Positions 13,046 through 28,300 of a stretch of 64,000 nt of DNA are shown here, one piece after another (the first letter of the stretch is position 1; every line of letters begins with the position of its first letter). Position numbers and translations under genes: made by a program. Below the pieces are notes generated by a model. It did no database searches, was not told where the DNA came from, and saw nothing but the letters and a program-made list of their open reading frames with translations. The stretch is from assembly GCF_041381155.1 (NCBI RefSeq), contig NC_091138.1, positions 38,185,604-38,249,603 of the forward strand, given 5' to 3'. Source of the stretch: Argopecten irradians (taxonomy: Eukaryota > Mollusca > Bivalvia > Pectinida > Pectinidae).

Positions 13046-14745
13046 ATGCCATGATGCGATTGGTGGTGATTTGTACACTGTTTCTTGACTAAATGTGACT
13101 GTACAGAATACAATTAAGTCCGTGGATGTCATTGTAGTGACACAAGGATGGAAATCATCAGATTGGAAGCCATATGATATACATAGCAGTGTAGGCCTGT
13201 ATACGTCCCTTTCTCGACCAAATTATCTATTTACATCCTACATATACAGTTATAGACTCCGTTTAATTGATCACGACATAAAAGTGATGCTTCCCTGGTA
13301 TCATTTTGCCAATTTGATAATCTATGTACGTCTTCAAATCAGGACTAACTTATTCCTTGTTATTTGAATCAAACAACACGAATTTTGTCTTCGGTAACCC
13401 GCCAATAGCCAGTAATTGAGATAACACTTGATGTAGTTTAAGGGTCAAAATGACACGCGATTGACAAAATCAACCAAATTAGTAAAATGCGGAATAGTTT
13501 AAAAGATTTCCGTATATATATGAAGATGTTATACGTTAAAGAATGTATCGTTGCGTTTTATTTATTTTATATATTGAGATGTTATATATATATATAATAA
13601 TTACTTCTCGAATTTGAAATCAAATACATTGTGTTTTCAAAGATTTCACTAATTACATATTAGAATAAGTTAATTGATGCCTGTAAGGAAATCGTTAGGT
13701 CTAATCAGCTGACGGAGTCAAAGTGGTCTAAACGATAGTTACTTCTAACATTTAAACATTCCGCAGGCTTATTGGATGGGATATGTTCTACGGGGCTGCT
13801 GATTACGTATCAAACTTGAGTAAAGTACCTCTTCCCCAGCCTTTTTCTGATACACCCACGTATGCGCGCACTGTCCAGCAGACGCCGTACGTTTTATCAG
13901 ACACCGAACCGTCAAACCGTAAAACGTTATAATCTGTGATTGAAAATTATATAGGGATGTTAGTCGCTAATCTATAGCGCTTCACGCTCCACACCACAAA
14001 CTCATTGTGCCCCTAGAAATATATGCTTACTTCAGACACAATTTTATCATTACTGCACATAATCATCGAATAAGTGCACCTTCATTCCGTAATTGACTTC
14101 TAATGTCAATTTCATTTTTGATAAATAGTTTAATCGGTCAACTAAGATTTGTTTTCCCTTTTTTAATTTTGGGAAAAAATTCATTGGCCGCAATTTTAAT
14201 TTTTTATGAACTTTCTAGATAAATTATTGTTTGTTGTGACAATTTACTGACGGCGATACGTTACCATGGGAACTTTGTTCGTAATAAATGAGAGTTGTTA
14301 CACGATGGGTCTCTTTTCTATTTAATCTCTTTAAATTTCTACTCTGTGGCTGATGCTGAAACGCATTATGTTTGCACGATCACTAAGGTGTTGGTGACAA
14401 ACAAAGATGTGGATGTTATCTATCTTACCGTTATGCAAATCAGGTATTTCTTAAATGATACGTGGGTGACCTGTTTACAATGTTCCCTATGTGTTATTAA
14501 CTTATGTACACAATATACGAAAACTTGTATCTTTGTTCAGTAACTTTTATGTATAACTTTAAAATATTTTCAAATGTCAATGATATCTTCTATATCGGTA
14601 ATAATGGTTATAACCTTGTTTGTTTTATTCTGATTCCATGTTCGGAACACACTTAAAAAGAGCAAGATATATGTTGTTCATATCACCATATTAATGTTCA
14701 AAACTTGACCTGATATCGCATGCTCAATTTCAACACATCGTCTTT
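13046..14745. other. Intergenic, no gene seen
   Basis: No feature was recognised. A short AT tract (TATATATATATA) lies near 13,585. Open frames on both strands are short and lack recognisable motifs. Confidence 0.5.
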
Positions 14746-15011
14746 AAAGGAGTAGGACGACTGGTTCGCCTATTGTCAGTATAATGTGACCGGGTAGGGT
14801 GTGCTGCTTGGTGTCTTCGGTGGCATGCTTCAGTGATATAGCACTATAAAAACTGCAAGAGTTCCAATATACAAGGAGACACAGCATGAATATACGGCAG
14901 TCACCCAAAACACGCACTTCACACACGCTACACACCGCAAACATGGGAGGCCGTCCTTACATGACTCTGGCTGTTAATATGACGTTAATTAGATAAACAG
15001 ACAAACAAACA
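14746..15011 (+). repeat. SINE-like element, family 1, body and tail
   Basis: This is the clearest copy of the family body. It starts AGGACGACTGGTTCGCC and continues with GCTTGGTGTCTTCGGTGGCA, ATAGCACTATAAAAACTGC, GGCAGTCACCCAAAACACG and CACTTCACACACGCTACACA. It ends in TTAATATGACGTTAATTAGA followed by (ACAA)n. The tRNA-like head seen in the 8.5 and 32.5 kb copies is absent, consistent with 5' truncation. Confidence 0.72.
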
Positions 15012-16407
15012 AATATATGTAACAAACACAGAAATTGTTTTGACGACTGATGATAACAGATCATCTACCCTTTAAACCCGAACATGCTGTATTCACGGGA
15101 TACTTATCATCCTTAACGTACCTTGTCTGTTAGTAGGACGTTTATCTAACCAAAAAACCCACCAACCAACAACATTTGTACTTTTCCGTAGCTCGTAGAT
15201 TTTGTTTCTGTACAAAACAATTGTTTGTGTTTGATTGCCTTGGTTTGTCGATATTTTTGTTAGGTAGTAAACTAAATGTAACGTCATTCCATACAGACTG
15301 CCGAATATCAATATGTCTATGCCATATATCAGAGGCATATTTTAGGTGCGTAATTGGGATTTTATTCGTTTTTCTTATGGTTTTTACTCCCATGCGAAAA
15401 TATATGTTATGTCTTTGAGATATATGGCCGTTTCTGCAGAATTGTTTGAAACATTATGACTACAAAAAATGAGTAATTTGCAACCTGTTTTATATTGTCT
15501 GCAAAAAGGGTGTTGACTTCAGAATGAATTATGTACAAAATATTACAACGCTTACACTCTTAAGATGCTAGCAATACATATTGTCTTTCTTGTGATATCT
15601 TTATTATTGTTTTCAGTTGCCGTCTTTTCTCCTTTCAGAGATAACTAGCGTTTATGCCAAGACATGCTTATTTTTCATATTTTCACACAAATATCTACCA
15701 TGCTATTGTGCTTGGTGTAGCCGAAGAGGGTAAAATATTAATCGAAAACGCACCATTCTATAATAATCTTTCAAAATTTTATCTTTGACTACTTCATATT
15801 TCCTGTTTTTTAATTGACATGTCGTTTGCAGAACCGAGCTGTAAGTCAGTACTGTATTTGGTATCCATGACATTGATAAGAATAAACTATAAGACATACT
15901 TTACTTCACTTTTTATCAAGCTGGGTTTGATCGTTTGCATTCTAATGGTAACAGAAAGAGGATTGAATGTAGGTTTTGATATTTCAATATCGATCCCGAT
16001 CTTTGTCACAGTATCGTTTTTTCTATCGATTTGATTCTATCGATTAGCGATGCAAGATGTTGGTGACCTGCTGGGCCATGAAATGGTGTGCTACATTTTA
16101 GGCCCCTCCGTCTGTGTCAATTACCTCATATCCCCGAGACGTTACGTTCACCACAGCCAAGTCAAAGAAAACACACCCCGAGGATCACGCAATGAATACA
16201 GTGAATTACAAATTGCCTTTTATTCCGAAGATTCTGACATGTGGAAGGTCTCTAGAGCAATTCCATATGAACGCCTTCGCTCTTTTTATTTATATTTTAT
16301 CGCGTATGATAATTTCTGGTAAATATATTTGTTCAGCTGACCTAAATAAAGCTACGTTATGGTCACATCGATAATCACGTCATTTCCCACCGGTATCTTC
16401 TTGGTGA

Positions 16408-16462
<55 letters not shown>

Positions 16463-19400
16463 CTGGACGTTACAATAACCGGAACCGCTGTCGCTAATGG
16501 ATCCGGACTCATGCTAAGTGAAGGCAATATGGTTGGTTTACATCGTGGATCCAGTGGTCAATAACTAAAACGAATCTTTGATAGCAGAGAATATTAAGCT
16601 TTATTTTTCTTGGTAATATTAAATATAGGTTCTTAGAAAGTGTTTATTTATATGAAATGTTTTGTCAAAAACATTTTTTTTATTTCTTTGCGAAACATTG
16701 AAAGCAAGCACGAGCTTCTTAAAACCTTCTATGAAATTACAACAAATCATGATAGTTTTATCAATCATTACTAAACAGTATAATTCCATATAATCTTAAA
16801 TTCAGAACTCTCGGAATAATAAAAGTATAGTTTTAGTAAATACTACATTTCACCTCGTGGAGATGGCATTACTAAGATGAGATGATTTGTTGATGATCCC
16901 ATATGAGCCTTTGTACATATATGACAACGGAACATGTTTGAATTAAACATGTTAACCAATATTTATATCGACTTCAACAGAAATTTCATATTTGATGATC
17001 ATAGATAGCACTCACCTAAAAATTAACCTCTGAAAAATATTCTTAATATTCTATAAAACGTCATTTTGTTCCTTTTATTCTAGAAATTGAAATTTTCATT
17101 ATAATATGTGTATAAAATAACACCCCATGACATTGAAATGTGAAATGTTAGCTTAAATGTAAGTACACCATCACTAATAAATTTGTAGAAATCAAATTGT
17201 TAATATTCATATTTTATTCATGACTCATGGTGCAAGTTTTAAAATTTTTAAATGTCACTGCCATAAATTATAGAAAAGTGAAGGAAAACAAATACTTGTG
17301 TAGTTTCGCAACCAGTGCATCACACGAATAAATCTAGCAAGTACAATTTTCAATGGAGATTTAGTACTATTTTCAAAAAGTGTATTTAATCTACACTATT
17401 ACTGCATAGCTCGAAAACCATGTTTCACCGAAAGTTGTTGATATGTTTACCAAGAAGAAAAAGACAAATGATCAGATCTCGTGATAAGGTATCATCAGCA
17501 ACAAATATCTCTCTCAGGATACTTAAACAAGGCAGGCAAGTTACTGTAGTATATCAAGGCAAGACATTCAGCCCATATTGCGAAAGTGCATTGGTCATGT
17601 GAATGCGTCAGATGCCATTTCAACATATGCATACACAATGATAGATATATTGTCAAATTATCAGAGATTATCAGGAATATTTCGTTCGTTGTCGTTGTTT
17701 TTAATAGTGGTAAGTTAGACCCTTTTCTTATGTAAAGCGCCTTGTTTTACAACAAGGTCTGTCATTATTTAAGATTTTATCTGCCAATTTATTTCAGCGC
17801 CTCTAAAATTCGAAACATTTACTTATCTTTCAGATCGAACGTAATGTGGATGGAAGAGAGGCGTGTATTTTCTGCGTGAGATCAGACGTGCTGAATGAAT
17901 TCGATAAGAGCTGGGCATGCTTTTGTCCACATTTGAATGTTTGGTGACAGAAACAGGCGCAGTCGTCACTTTCTAAGTATCATTAATCTGAAAGTAGCAA
18001 AATATTACAATTAAGTTGGAAAACTGGATTACCCGTCGACATCATCAAATGACCGGTACACCATATACACGGCAGTGCATCCGCACGTACGACAGCATCA
18101 TAGTTGACAGAAGTCTCTGTTAAGACGAAAGTACAGAAGTCTCAAACATCGCACGCACTATCGCCACACGCGTCCATGCTCATGTAGAAAAGACCTCAGT
18201 CGTTGATTTGGTATTATGCAAAGTACATGTGAATCCATACAAAACCTAGCCCAGCTCTCGCCGATATCGAGTTTATGCAATCAGGCTGAATATTAAAACA
18301 AAAAACAAATCACAGTGACCGGGACTGTTAGTGCAAGCGTACTTTACCAGTATCATAACAATTAGATTGGTGGATATTCATAGTTCTTTTGCTCATTTAA
18401 CAGTCCTAATAGATTGCAGATTCAAAGGAATGATTACATTTAAAAGCGAAACACTTCAATCAGTTTCAGACGGCGTACTATGTTAGTGACGCCAGCATTG
18501 ACCAAACCTTCTCTATAGTCCGGATTGTCTATCTCACTGCTCTTCCTGAGTTACACTGAATTGGTAAATGAAAAGCAATGAGTTTTTCACACGGTCTCAT
18601 TGCATATGATTCATTTCCATGAAAAATACATGAACTGAAACTAGCAAACGTAAAAATCCAATTTGCATACCATTGTAGGTTTCTATATTAACGTCATTCA
18701 GAGTAATTTCTCATGGGAGAGTGACTAAATATAAACGAACGGCCAATAATAAGGACAATGTTCTGTATTCCCGGATTAACCAACTAAACAACTCTGTCGG
18801 TAATCGTATTCGTGACATCATTTCGTCCTCGGAATGACTTTGGTATCACGTTCCTTTTTTATTGTTGAAGTTTTGACTAATTAGTAGTACCAGAGCTATA
18901 AGAAATCATCACGAAGCTAGTTTGTTCAGTAAAATGATGTACTCGTCGACTAACTACTATAAGGTCGATATGTTCCAGTGTGATTTTTTTTTTGTTTTTT
19001 TTTTGCGGTAATTGAACATTTTGAACCTGTTAATATGTTCGTAAGCTGAAATATTTGCGAAAAATTAATGAAAGAGAAATAATCAGAAATGTACACGTCG
19101 TAAGTACGTCTATGTCGACAGTATTGGTGGAAAGTGAAACATTTGTGTAAAAATATTTTATTCTCGTGGAGCGGCTGTTATCTTAATGACTCGGGTTTCA
19201 TGTTAATGTAGATATTGAGCCTCTTTCTTTTACATTTTAGATTGTTTAGAGTCGGTTCCGATTTTATGAGAGCTGGTTACATAGCATATTGCCTAGAATT
19301 TTAGAAGAAACAGAAATATGGCTCTTTTGTGATTATTTTACATCGAAATGAAAAAAGAAAAAAATCCAGCAGAGGTCACGAAATCAAAACTATAAGTGAC

Positions 19401-21849
19401 TTATTATCAATTGAATAACGTAACTATTAAGACTAGATCCTTACCATTAACCTGTGCCAAATTATATAATAAATGCCCGTTTTGTGAAGAATCCAGAACC
19501 TGTTCTCCCGTTGCATATCTGTTCTACTGTGACTGTTTTTATTGTTACGTCTGCTTTTTAATGTGAAAACCACAGTTTTCGTAAATAAAAATACAAACAA
19601 ATGAAGTAATTTTCAGTACTTTCCCTAAAGGGCAGATAACTAAATGGATAAAGTAGAAAAAAAAGAAATTTACATTGTCTATCAATTTAACAAATTGAAC
19701 ATCAAGGTTACATCAAAATCACTTTTCATTGCATTGTCATCGCCAAAGGAACGAACTCCAGTGAACTAGCAGGTGTTTTTTTAGATATTCGTCTTTGATT
19801 TTCTTCATCGGCTATCAAAGTGAAGTAATCGTATTTCAAAATGTATCCCTTTGAAGGCAAATTGCTGATTAAGGCTCATTCAGTAATGCGACAAAACGCA
19901 CTTTTGGTGTTTCTAGACAATACCCTGAAGGATGAAAAACAGAACAGTTTATGACAAAAAATGAGACGATTTCGGAAACTGTTGATGGCCTAGCGTAGAA
20001 TAATTTGCCAGACATTACGCTTCTGTTTTAACCAGATACTATTTGGTGCACGGACTGATAATGTATAAAGCATTTTAAGGAGTGAGTGCATGATATATGT
20101 ATAGGAACCAGAGGCCAATGGGCCCTTACAGTCATCTGGTTATTAATTCGCACAATACAATACAACAGTTTTTTTACCCTTATAGCTAGACAAATCTTTG
20201 TAAAAAATATCTAGGACCAAATATTCTTAAAATGTGCATATGTTTCATGTGACAGACTAGAGAACTTTTCAAAAAAATTTTTTTTTGCCCTTCATCCCAG
20301 CATGCCGCATGTCCAATATCAGTACCTTTGTGTTTTTGGTTATTGAGAATATGTCGTTTAAATGGGAAAAAAATCGCGTGGGCATACAACGACGAAGTAT
20401 GACTTTTCCAATGATGGAGCGTGGTCTTTTTTCACTATATTGATATTAATCAACAAGCAGTTGGATGGGAATATTACATTGCTTTCATGTATAAATACTG
20501 ATGAACAACTTCTTAAACCTAAAATTTCAAGATCCACGAAAATTGAGCACAATGAAAATAAATGCTTTCACAGTAATATACACATGAATCAATTCATTCG
20601 ATTTCACGAATAGATAATTTGGTATGCTTTCGAAAAGCAATCAACTTTTCCGTTACAGAGAGTACAAATCTCCTGAGTCAGAAGAGGAGTTAACTTCTGT
20701 TGTTCAGCTGTCAGGATTCATTTCTGTCTCGTGTATGCTCACGAACATGCATTGCAGACTGAGAGCAAGCGTTAATAACTTGAATTAACTTCTATTGTCT
20801 ATATCCCATGTTGCATTCATTTCCAACAATAAATATGGACAAAACTATTCCATTTCATAAACAGATTGCTCCGTAATAATCTAGGTTGTTGTAGTTTACC
20901 CGTACTAGTATCAATTGACTTAAAGTTGGAATAAAGGTTTTGGATTTTGTAAGTAAATGTTAACTTATTTTACAATGAACACGAACACAAAAGCACGCAG
21001 CACATCGCATACAGAAGAGACCAATCTTACCTGATTTGGTACCGATTTGTTTAAATGTATTCTATTGTCATCCTTTTCATACCACAATTTAAAACTGTCA
21101 TAATGTTCTCCAATGGATTAAAACAATTATGTCGAGTAATAATTTAATCATGCCAATTCAATTAATGTTCTATGAGTAATTATCCTTCCATTACAAACAC
21201 GGAAATACACTCCTTAATAATAATAAAACATCTGTTAAAAGGATGATGTTATCACAACTACACATTCTGTTCTTCATTTATCAAACAGTTTCAAGCTAAT
21301 TTTTATTAAGGTTCCTTAATTCATATTCCTGATGTACCTCATAACAAAACAAATCGTTGGCCACACAATTGCCCAACACAACCGATAAATAATTAATGAT
21401 GTAGAAAAGATATTCAATAAATTGCGAGACAAGTAATGATCAAATCTCGAAAATACGGATAAGATAGGAAATATATATTTATACATAAGAGTAGACACCT
21501 TACCCATTTTCTATAAGCTGACATAAAGTATACATAAATAGTTCGAATGTACTTTCTGTTGGGGATATCCTAGTAGGACGCACGTTTAACGAATTCCTGG
21601 TGTATTTTAATTGTTTCTATATTACATTGTCTGTGATATACTGACCAAGTGTGTGTCTTAATGTTCAATACCCTCATTTTGGTTTATTGATGATAAAGTT
21701 ATGTTTTGGGAGTCTGCGGTATAACTTTAGTCGCCTTTTACGATCATTCAATATGGGCATCAGTACAGGTACAATTCCTGTCTTTTGCTTGTTCATTGAA
21801 TGTCCAATATATTTGCTTGTTTGTATGTGTCGCCTTCCCTTTAGGTAGG
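15012..21849. other. Intergenic, no firm gene
   Basis: A long stretch with no recognised gene. Overlapping open frames on both strands at 15,093-15,418 and 16,050-16,374 have no motif, no splice context and antisense partners, so they are treated as chance. The only clear element is the (AT)n tract at about 16,410-16,461. Several T-runs near 18,985-19,005 are simple sequence. Confidence 0.5.
16410..16461. repeat. (AT)n microsatellite, ~26 units
   Basis: Uninterrupted alternating A and T over about 52 bases. It is a self-complementary tract able to extrude a cruciform and prone to length change. There is no coding content. Confidence 0.95.
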
Positions 21850-22285
21850 GCGTTAAATTGTAGCTGCATCCATGACATAGATTGTAAAAGGCAACCAAAT
21901 TATTATTGTCTTCCGCCATGACACCCGCTTTACTTTTTATAGTTTTGAGTTGAGCGTTTGGTCAGACCCTGACTGAGACACATAATAAACTAGATATAAG
22001 TGGTAAGTTAAATAAAGGGATCGAGACGACTGGTTTGGTTTTGCCAGTATAATGTCACTGGCTGAGATGTGATGTCCGATGTTTCTGGCGGTATGCGTCG
22101 TGAGATAGCACTATAAAAATGGCGATAGTCACACTATTACTACCACACACAGCACGGATATGCAACAGCCTCCCAAGAAAATTAGACATGCATACGCTCA
22201 ACATACTACATATAAGGAAGGCCGTTCCCAGACTCTGGCTGTTAATAGGAATAAAGTCCAATCAACCAACCAAACAATCCGGAGA
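21850..22285 (+). repeat. SINE-like element, family 1, with decayed head
   Basis: The body starts at about 22,020 (GATCGAGACGACTGG) and contains GCCAGTATAATGTCACTGGC, ATAGCACTATAAAAATGGCG and GGCTGTTAATAGGAATAAAG, ending in (CCAA)n near 22,280. Upstream, GAGTTGAGCGTTTGG and GACTGAGACACATA look like a damaged version of the tRNA-like head in the 32.5 kb copy. A separate scrap, TTTTGGGAGTCTGCGGTAT at about 21,704, is in the opposite orientation. Confidence 0.6.
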
Positions 22286-25110
22286 GCTGCTCATTGATGC
22301 CACTCAACGTTTTTTTTATTTATCCCAATCGAAGTAAGGGACATATTGGTTTATTTCATGTCCTCTTTCTCTTACATTTGGTTTTGAGAGATGCTGATTA
22401 CATTTGTACCACTTTCGGATGTTTCTGTTACCATGGTAATGCATGTGAGGCTTCTGATAGGTCAAAACTCAGAAATCGTTCGATGTCTATGAAATAAACT
22501 TGATTGGAAACAGGGAACATATATTTTAATCAAATTCCCTTTACCTATGCAACGTTACGTTAAATTTGATAAGTGAAAAAGTCCTTTCAAATCAATATTT
22601 GTTCACATTTTACCACTGCATAATCTTTATCTAGACTTAAACAAATAGATTGTTTACTTCAACACCACGTTGAAATAATCAATATTGATATATGAAAAAG
22701 TGACGAAAATACGGGTTAAAGTAACGTATCACTCTAACATTATGTTTAGAATATTCCATAAAGTTATCCTAAGTTTTGCAATCAATTTCCGTTTTCTTTA
22801 TAAATTCTTGACAAGATTATACTATGATTGACGATTCCCACTGGTCTCGCATTCCAGAACCAGGTTCATTTGAAACCTCATCATTTTCAGATCCTGCTGT
22901 CCGGACGTGAACAATTATCTCGGCTAGGTTTGGCGGCTGTTCGAACTCCGGGAATCTCCGACTACCCGCATGCTTCGTCGCGCCATAAATAACAGATTAG
23001 GGCAAACAGGGGCATCTATGTCCAATTGTCCTTTACCAGCTGTGAACAAAAGGTCGTATATAAGGTTTATTGGACAAAATAAATGTGTTCTTGTTGTGTA
23101 TATTGCGTGTGTATGTTCGACTTGATATATGTGATCTTCCGAATCAAGTTCTATCTAGGTATCGGGGAAAAAACCTGACAAGGTCTGTTATCCAACATGG
23201 AAATGATGCATATTTCCTCTCATTACCATGACAACGAACGTCTAGGTCACAATGTAAATATCCGTCAATTTCAGACCCGAATCACGACGATAGATAGGTG
23301 AATCTAATATAACACAATGGACACAATTTACGATTTACAGTTGACTTCAGATTGCGATGAAAAGAGCTAAATATTTTGGATATATTGTCAGCTAAACCTG
23401 TTAGAATCATATCAAGGAATCCGGTAATATTTCTCTATGTAGAATAACTCTATTTATCTCAGAATAACTTACAAACTTGTATACAACTAAAATTTTGAAT
23501 CCTGCTTAATCTTGCAAATCCATTTGGGAAATCAAAATCATATATAATAAATTTGATTTTTTTTTGTCTTGACAGGAAATTTACGTTTTCCGTGATGTTA
23601 ATATTTCATGCGATCGTGATCAACGCAACAAGCCATCAATATGTGAGATGCAGTTTTGCACTAAGCCACATTTATTACAGTTTTTAAATGTTTAATCCTG
23701 CTTTTGAGGAAAGAATGACGATTCATTTAAGCATTGATGTATTGATTTCATTGGGGTATGAACTAAATTTTGTTTGAAAACTTTTATGAGAATGCGGATT
23801 CCCACAGTTTGCAAACAAAATTGATTTCATACCCGATGAAAAGATTGGCAATAATGCTTATAGTAAGAATTTCAATCTACTTAATGAAATAAGATAGTGT
23901 CGTTTCCAATGATTTTCCAAAGTGATGAATATTCCACATCGGTGAGCAACGTCGACGTCTCTATTTTGACGCCATGATAACGTGTGGGTTTCGTGTCTTT
24001 CTCGGATCGTTTTCTTTATAGAGAACGAAGAAAAGAATCGGCCAGTGAAAAAGTTGGAGTTAGTGTGGAAGGACACTATCACAGCAATACACAGCGAGAT
24101 TTCGTAGTGCGAAATGAAACTCGTTCAAACAAATACTTAGTAAAGTAGATTTGTAATAGAACCCTTAAAATTGCACAACATGTAGATTCTATCCTCAGAG
24201 GTGTCGTGTTTTAATGTATGTAAATATAATATATCAAAGTTCAATCGGAACTCCTCGGATGTATACTAAGACCACAGGCATTTGGCTCTAAAGACATATA
24301 TATATGTAATACTGTGTCAAGGTCAATAACGTGGCCGGCGACATAACACTACCCAATTTTAGAAAGAGTATGATTATTAACAAACCGTATAGGATGTGAC
24401 AATGGAATTACTTTCAATCAACAGCCAGATAATTTATCTTTAATTTGGTATATGATACAATATATATCATACCCTTCACTAGGTATCCAGAAACATCGAA
24501 AAACTGACAGATTTCAACTGGTCGGACACTGGTGTCCTCCGATAAACACGCCAGGGCTCTAATGGGTACTAATGGGTAGCTCAAAAACCACTGCGTGTCA
24601 GCACTTCAGCTTCATAAGAACGAAAGTTTGGTAGAAAATAAACTTACGTATCGAACAGAAATCGTTACCGAAGTCGCCGTTTGTGAAAAATGTGATAGTG
24701 TAACACCCGCCAAAGTACATCACATGTACATACAGTTCTAATGTAGAATACCTGGATGTGGTTAACTTCTCGGAATGCCTATTCCAGGATTGTGCCTAGT
24801 GGTAGAAAATGGTAAATAATTATGAAACCATACCAGATCAAATTTTAATTCGCAGTTTGAATAGTTAAGTTAAACAAAGCGGAGATGGAATAATTATCGT
24901 CATCGCAGAATAATTTGAAATGTCAGATCTAATATTTTACTTTAAATTGTAAAAGAATGTTTTCACTTTCAATCTCTGAGGATCATGGCGATAATATTAG
25001 CGTAGCACGGTTATAGCGTATGAGACAAATAAGTCAAATAATAGCTTTTGTATGTACATATCGGTATATTAAAACAGTTAAATATGCGGTTGAGGGATAT
25101 ATAGCAGTTT
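22286..25110. other. Intergenic, no gene seen
   Basis: No gene was recognised. A locally GC-richer patch at about 22,850-23,010 (GGTTTGGCGGCTGTTCGAAC, GACTACCCGCATGC) has no tRNA fold I can draw and no open frame with motifs. Confidence 0.5.
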
Positions 25111-25350
25111 CATTTCTGGTTTATTAACGTTGCTTGGTGTCTTCGACAGCATGCTTCTGTGACATAGAACTATGAAAATGGAAAGAGTTCCTCTATACAA
25201 GAAGACACAGCACAGCATGAATAAACCGCAGTCTCCCAAAACACGTACCTCGCACTTCACACACGCTACACACCGCATACATGGGAGGCAGTTCTTACAT
25301 GACACTGGTTGTTAACAGGACGTTGATTTAATCAAACAAACAAACTTACA
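25111..25350 (+). repeat. SINE-like element, family 1, body and tail
   Basis: It carries GTTGCTTGGTGTCTTCGACA, GCATGCTTCTGTGACATAGA, CCGCAGTCTCCCAAAACACG, CACACGCTACACACCGCATA and GGTTGTTAACAGGACGTTGA, followed by (CAAA)n. It is very close to the 14.7 kb copy, so the two may be relatively young. The 5' half of the body and the tRNA-like head are missing. Confidence 0.7.
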
Positions 25351-28300
25351 CAAACTGTAAGCTTTTGGCATGACAGATAGGTGGCATTATGATGTTGTGG
25401 TTACTAAAACGTGTTGGTCTGAAAGCAAATTAATATTTTTATTGTCGATAAAGGTAAGATTTATTGCAATATTTCGTTTTAACCGATTTACTTCTTCTGT
25501 ATATATAGTTTATAAGTTCAACACTTTTTTTTAACACATATAAATTCTATGACTTTAATAACGATGTATTTCAACGCTTATGCATACCAAAGCATTTAAT
25601 CATAATTTTCAGAAATTTCATTTTTTCTTTTTCAGTTTTGCAATATATCTTGACTAAATGATTATAGTCTGTATTTCGGTTACGCATTATAGGTATGAAC
25701 TATCACTCATTTTGATGAAAAAAAAAAATCCCGACCACAGACATGATAATATTTTAAAACAAAGCAGTTTACCCAAACAATTTCTTCAAAATAAAAATTT
25801 TTAGTTCGGATAAGTAAAATATCTATCAAATCTTTCCTTTCTAAAAGTTAATGGAAGTTAGATTGCAATGTTAATGTCCAACGCCAGACGTTTTATTTGA
25901 AATATTGTTATTAAAGATTCCAGTCACAAAATGAAACTGTCAAAGGAAGCATGAAGCACAATGATCCGTCAGCTCCATTCTTTATCTATGAACCTACTGT
26001 ACGAAAAGTTCCTGCCTACGTGCATATCGTCAGACACAGCAATAGCATAATTCTCTGCTGCCTTCTAGTCACAATACGTCAACTCGTGTAGGGAAAACCG
26101 TCCACTGAATGCAGAATGAAATATTCGGCGATTGCAATGTCATTCTGGGACTTCTGAATGAATGGTTTTCATTTCATTATTTATACGTTTGAGTGATAAC
26201 TTCGGAAGAAATTTAATATTTGACAGTTTCGTATATTATTTTATTTTCGCTGCAACTGCTTGCAATCATATGAAATAATGCTCAAAAACGTTTTGTATTG
26301 TATTGGAACTCACATATCATCATTTTTGTCGTCTATGCTGGGAAATAGTTTTGGTAATGCAAGCTTTATGGATCGATGTAATGTACTTTTGCAACTTTTA
26401 AAGACAGATTTAGGCCTATAGGTCGGAATATTGAAGTGTAATGTAGCTGACCAAATTATCCGAAATCAAGTCGGTTTGTTATGGTACTATTGCATTATAT
26501 GTTTTATTAACATGTTCATTTAAAGAATTTGATGATTGAAGAATAGTTGCGAAAAAATGTCTTTTCGAACCGATAGCTTTAGGTGAAGAGCTAATACAAC
26601 ATAACATTTTGAACCGTTAACAAGAGTATTTAAATTACGAAAGACCAACAGAGTCTTTATAGAAATTTCACAGAAAGATTTGATAAACCAAAAAAGCGGT
26701 TATAGGTACTGCATTATACAATACATATGACAACTATAACGCCACGTACATGAAATGATTTGACCACCCTATATGTACTTCCGATATATGATGATAGATT
26801 TATCAACACAACAGCAGTACGAGAGTTCAGTCTGATATGGTACACCAACGTCCATGTCTTCTCAATTAACACGAACATTTAGCATGTATACATGTAAACT
26901 GACGATCTAAGTCTCCTATCTTATTGGTATGTAGAGAGGAAGATAAAAGACTACTAGCAATCTTTCTCGGGTTGTACAGATACTCAGCGACCTAGATCTG
27001 GAGTGTTTATTTTGAGAAAGAATCTGATACGTTGTTATTCAGGGGCTTCAATTTGTAGTTCCTGTCAACATTCATCAGTTTGCGAAGATACCAAAACTGT
27101 TATCTGAAGATATCGCTACGTAAACATGTAAATACGTGTAACGTTTTATCTCTATCGCTATTTCGTCTCATTTCAATGAAAAGTTTTTATTTCAGAAACA
27201 TTTTGTTAATTCAATATAGCTGCCTCTCGAAAAGGAGAAGTATTTGTTCTTGGGTGCGTGGATTCCATTATAACTTAATTAATCTAGCCATAAAAATCAC
27301 GCTATTGTCTCGAAGATTTATAACTTTACTCCCACAACAAATGATGTAACAAAGTTACAAATGTCCACAAGCACGAAATTAATCCTGGGATTGGTTAAAA
27401 CCATCCTCTATGGAAGAATATACGTTTCGAAAGAAATCATTGAAAATCGTTTAATGGTTATTAACAGTGTTTTATCAAATACAGTAATGAATGTTTGTGT
27501 TTGAAATCAGTCCTGCTTAATCGACTTCTTTGTTTGCGTTTTGGAATCATAAGGCTTCATGTATGGGTCCCATTACATGGTTCAAAGTTAATGCTTATAA
27601 CGGAAGATAAATAGTTTCCTACCCGCTCTGTCTGTACTAAAACCATTTCGGACGTATTAATGGTTTATTACATATTTTAATCTTCTTTTCTTGAAACAGA
27701 AATGTTTTTATGGCATTATTAAATCAAGACAAAACGCCATTGTCCATTCAGTAGTCTGGTATGGAAGTTATGTCACAATAAACAACCTACCCATTGGCAC
27801 GAGTGGATCATGACCGTAACAGAGTCACACGTTTGGCTGATAGTAAAGTGCATATGCGGACGTCATCACAGAAATGTCAAGAGTGATACAATACGTACCA
27901 TGGGCAGTTATGATGAAAAACATCGTTGTTTTTATGTTCAACATAACTCAATGTATCACCCAATGACAAGGATATATAATCACACCTGATTATTTTTAGA
28001 CTTGCCGATATGATCAGATCAGATATAAGCTATTTGCATTATGAGTGTATCGATGATGAAGCAAATATCTTTGTATTGTAATATAAACATTTATTTCACA
28101 GTCAGAAAGGAATCCTTTGACACAATGGTGACCAGTCCTTATTGGATTTTCTGTTTCCAACCGATGGTTTTTTATGGGAAGTCTATGATTTAACAAACCG
28201 ATGTCTGGAAATGAAGGCAGCAATTTGTGGTATGAGAAAGCCTAAAATGTAAACGTCCTCTTGACGAGATGAAGCCCTTTACTGCCACACCCTCGAGGAA

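Noticed and set aside
15093..15418. Overlapping frames of 80-83 codons on both strands
   Set aside because: Antisense pairs without motifs, splice context or repeat identity; expected by chance in AT-rich DNA.
16050..16374. Two overlapping plus-strand frames of 86-90 codons
   Set aside because: They overlap in different phases over the same bases and show no recognisable domain; neither is better supported than the other.
25953..26091. Short plus frame starting MKHNDPSAPFFIYEP
   Set aside because: Only about 46 codons, with no family match, splice context or neighbouring exon; retained only as a note.
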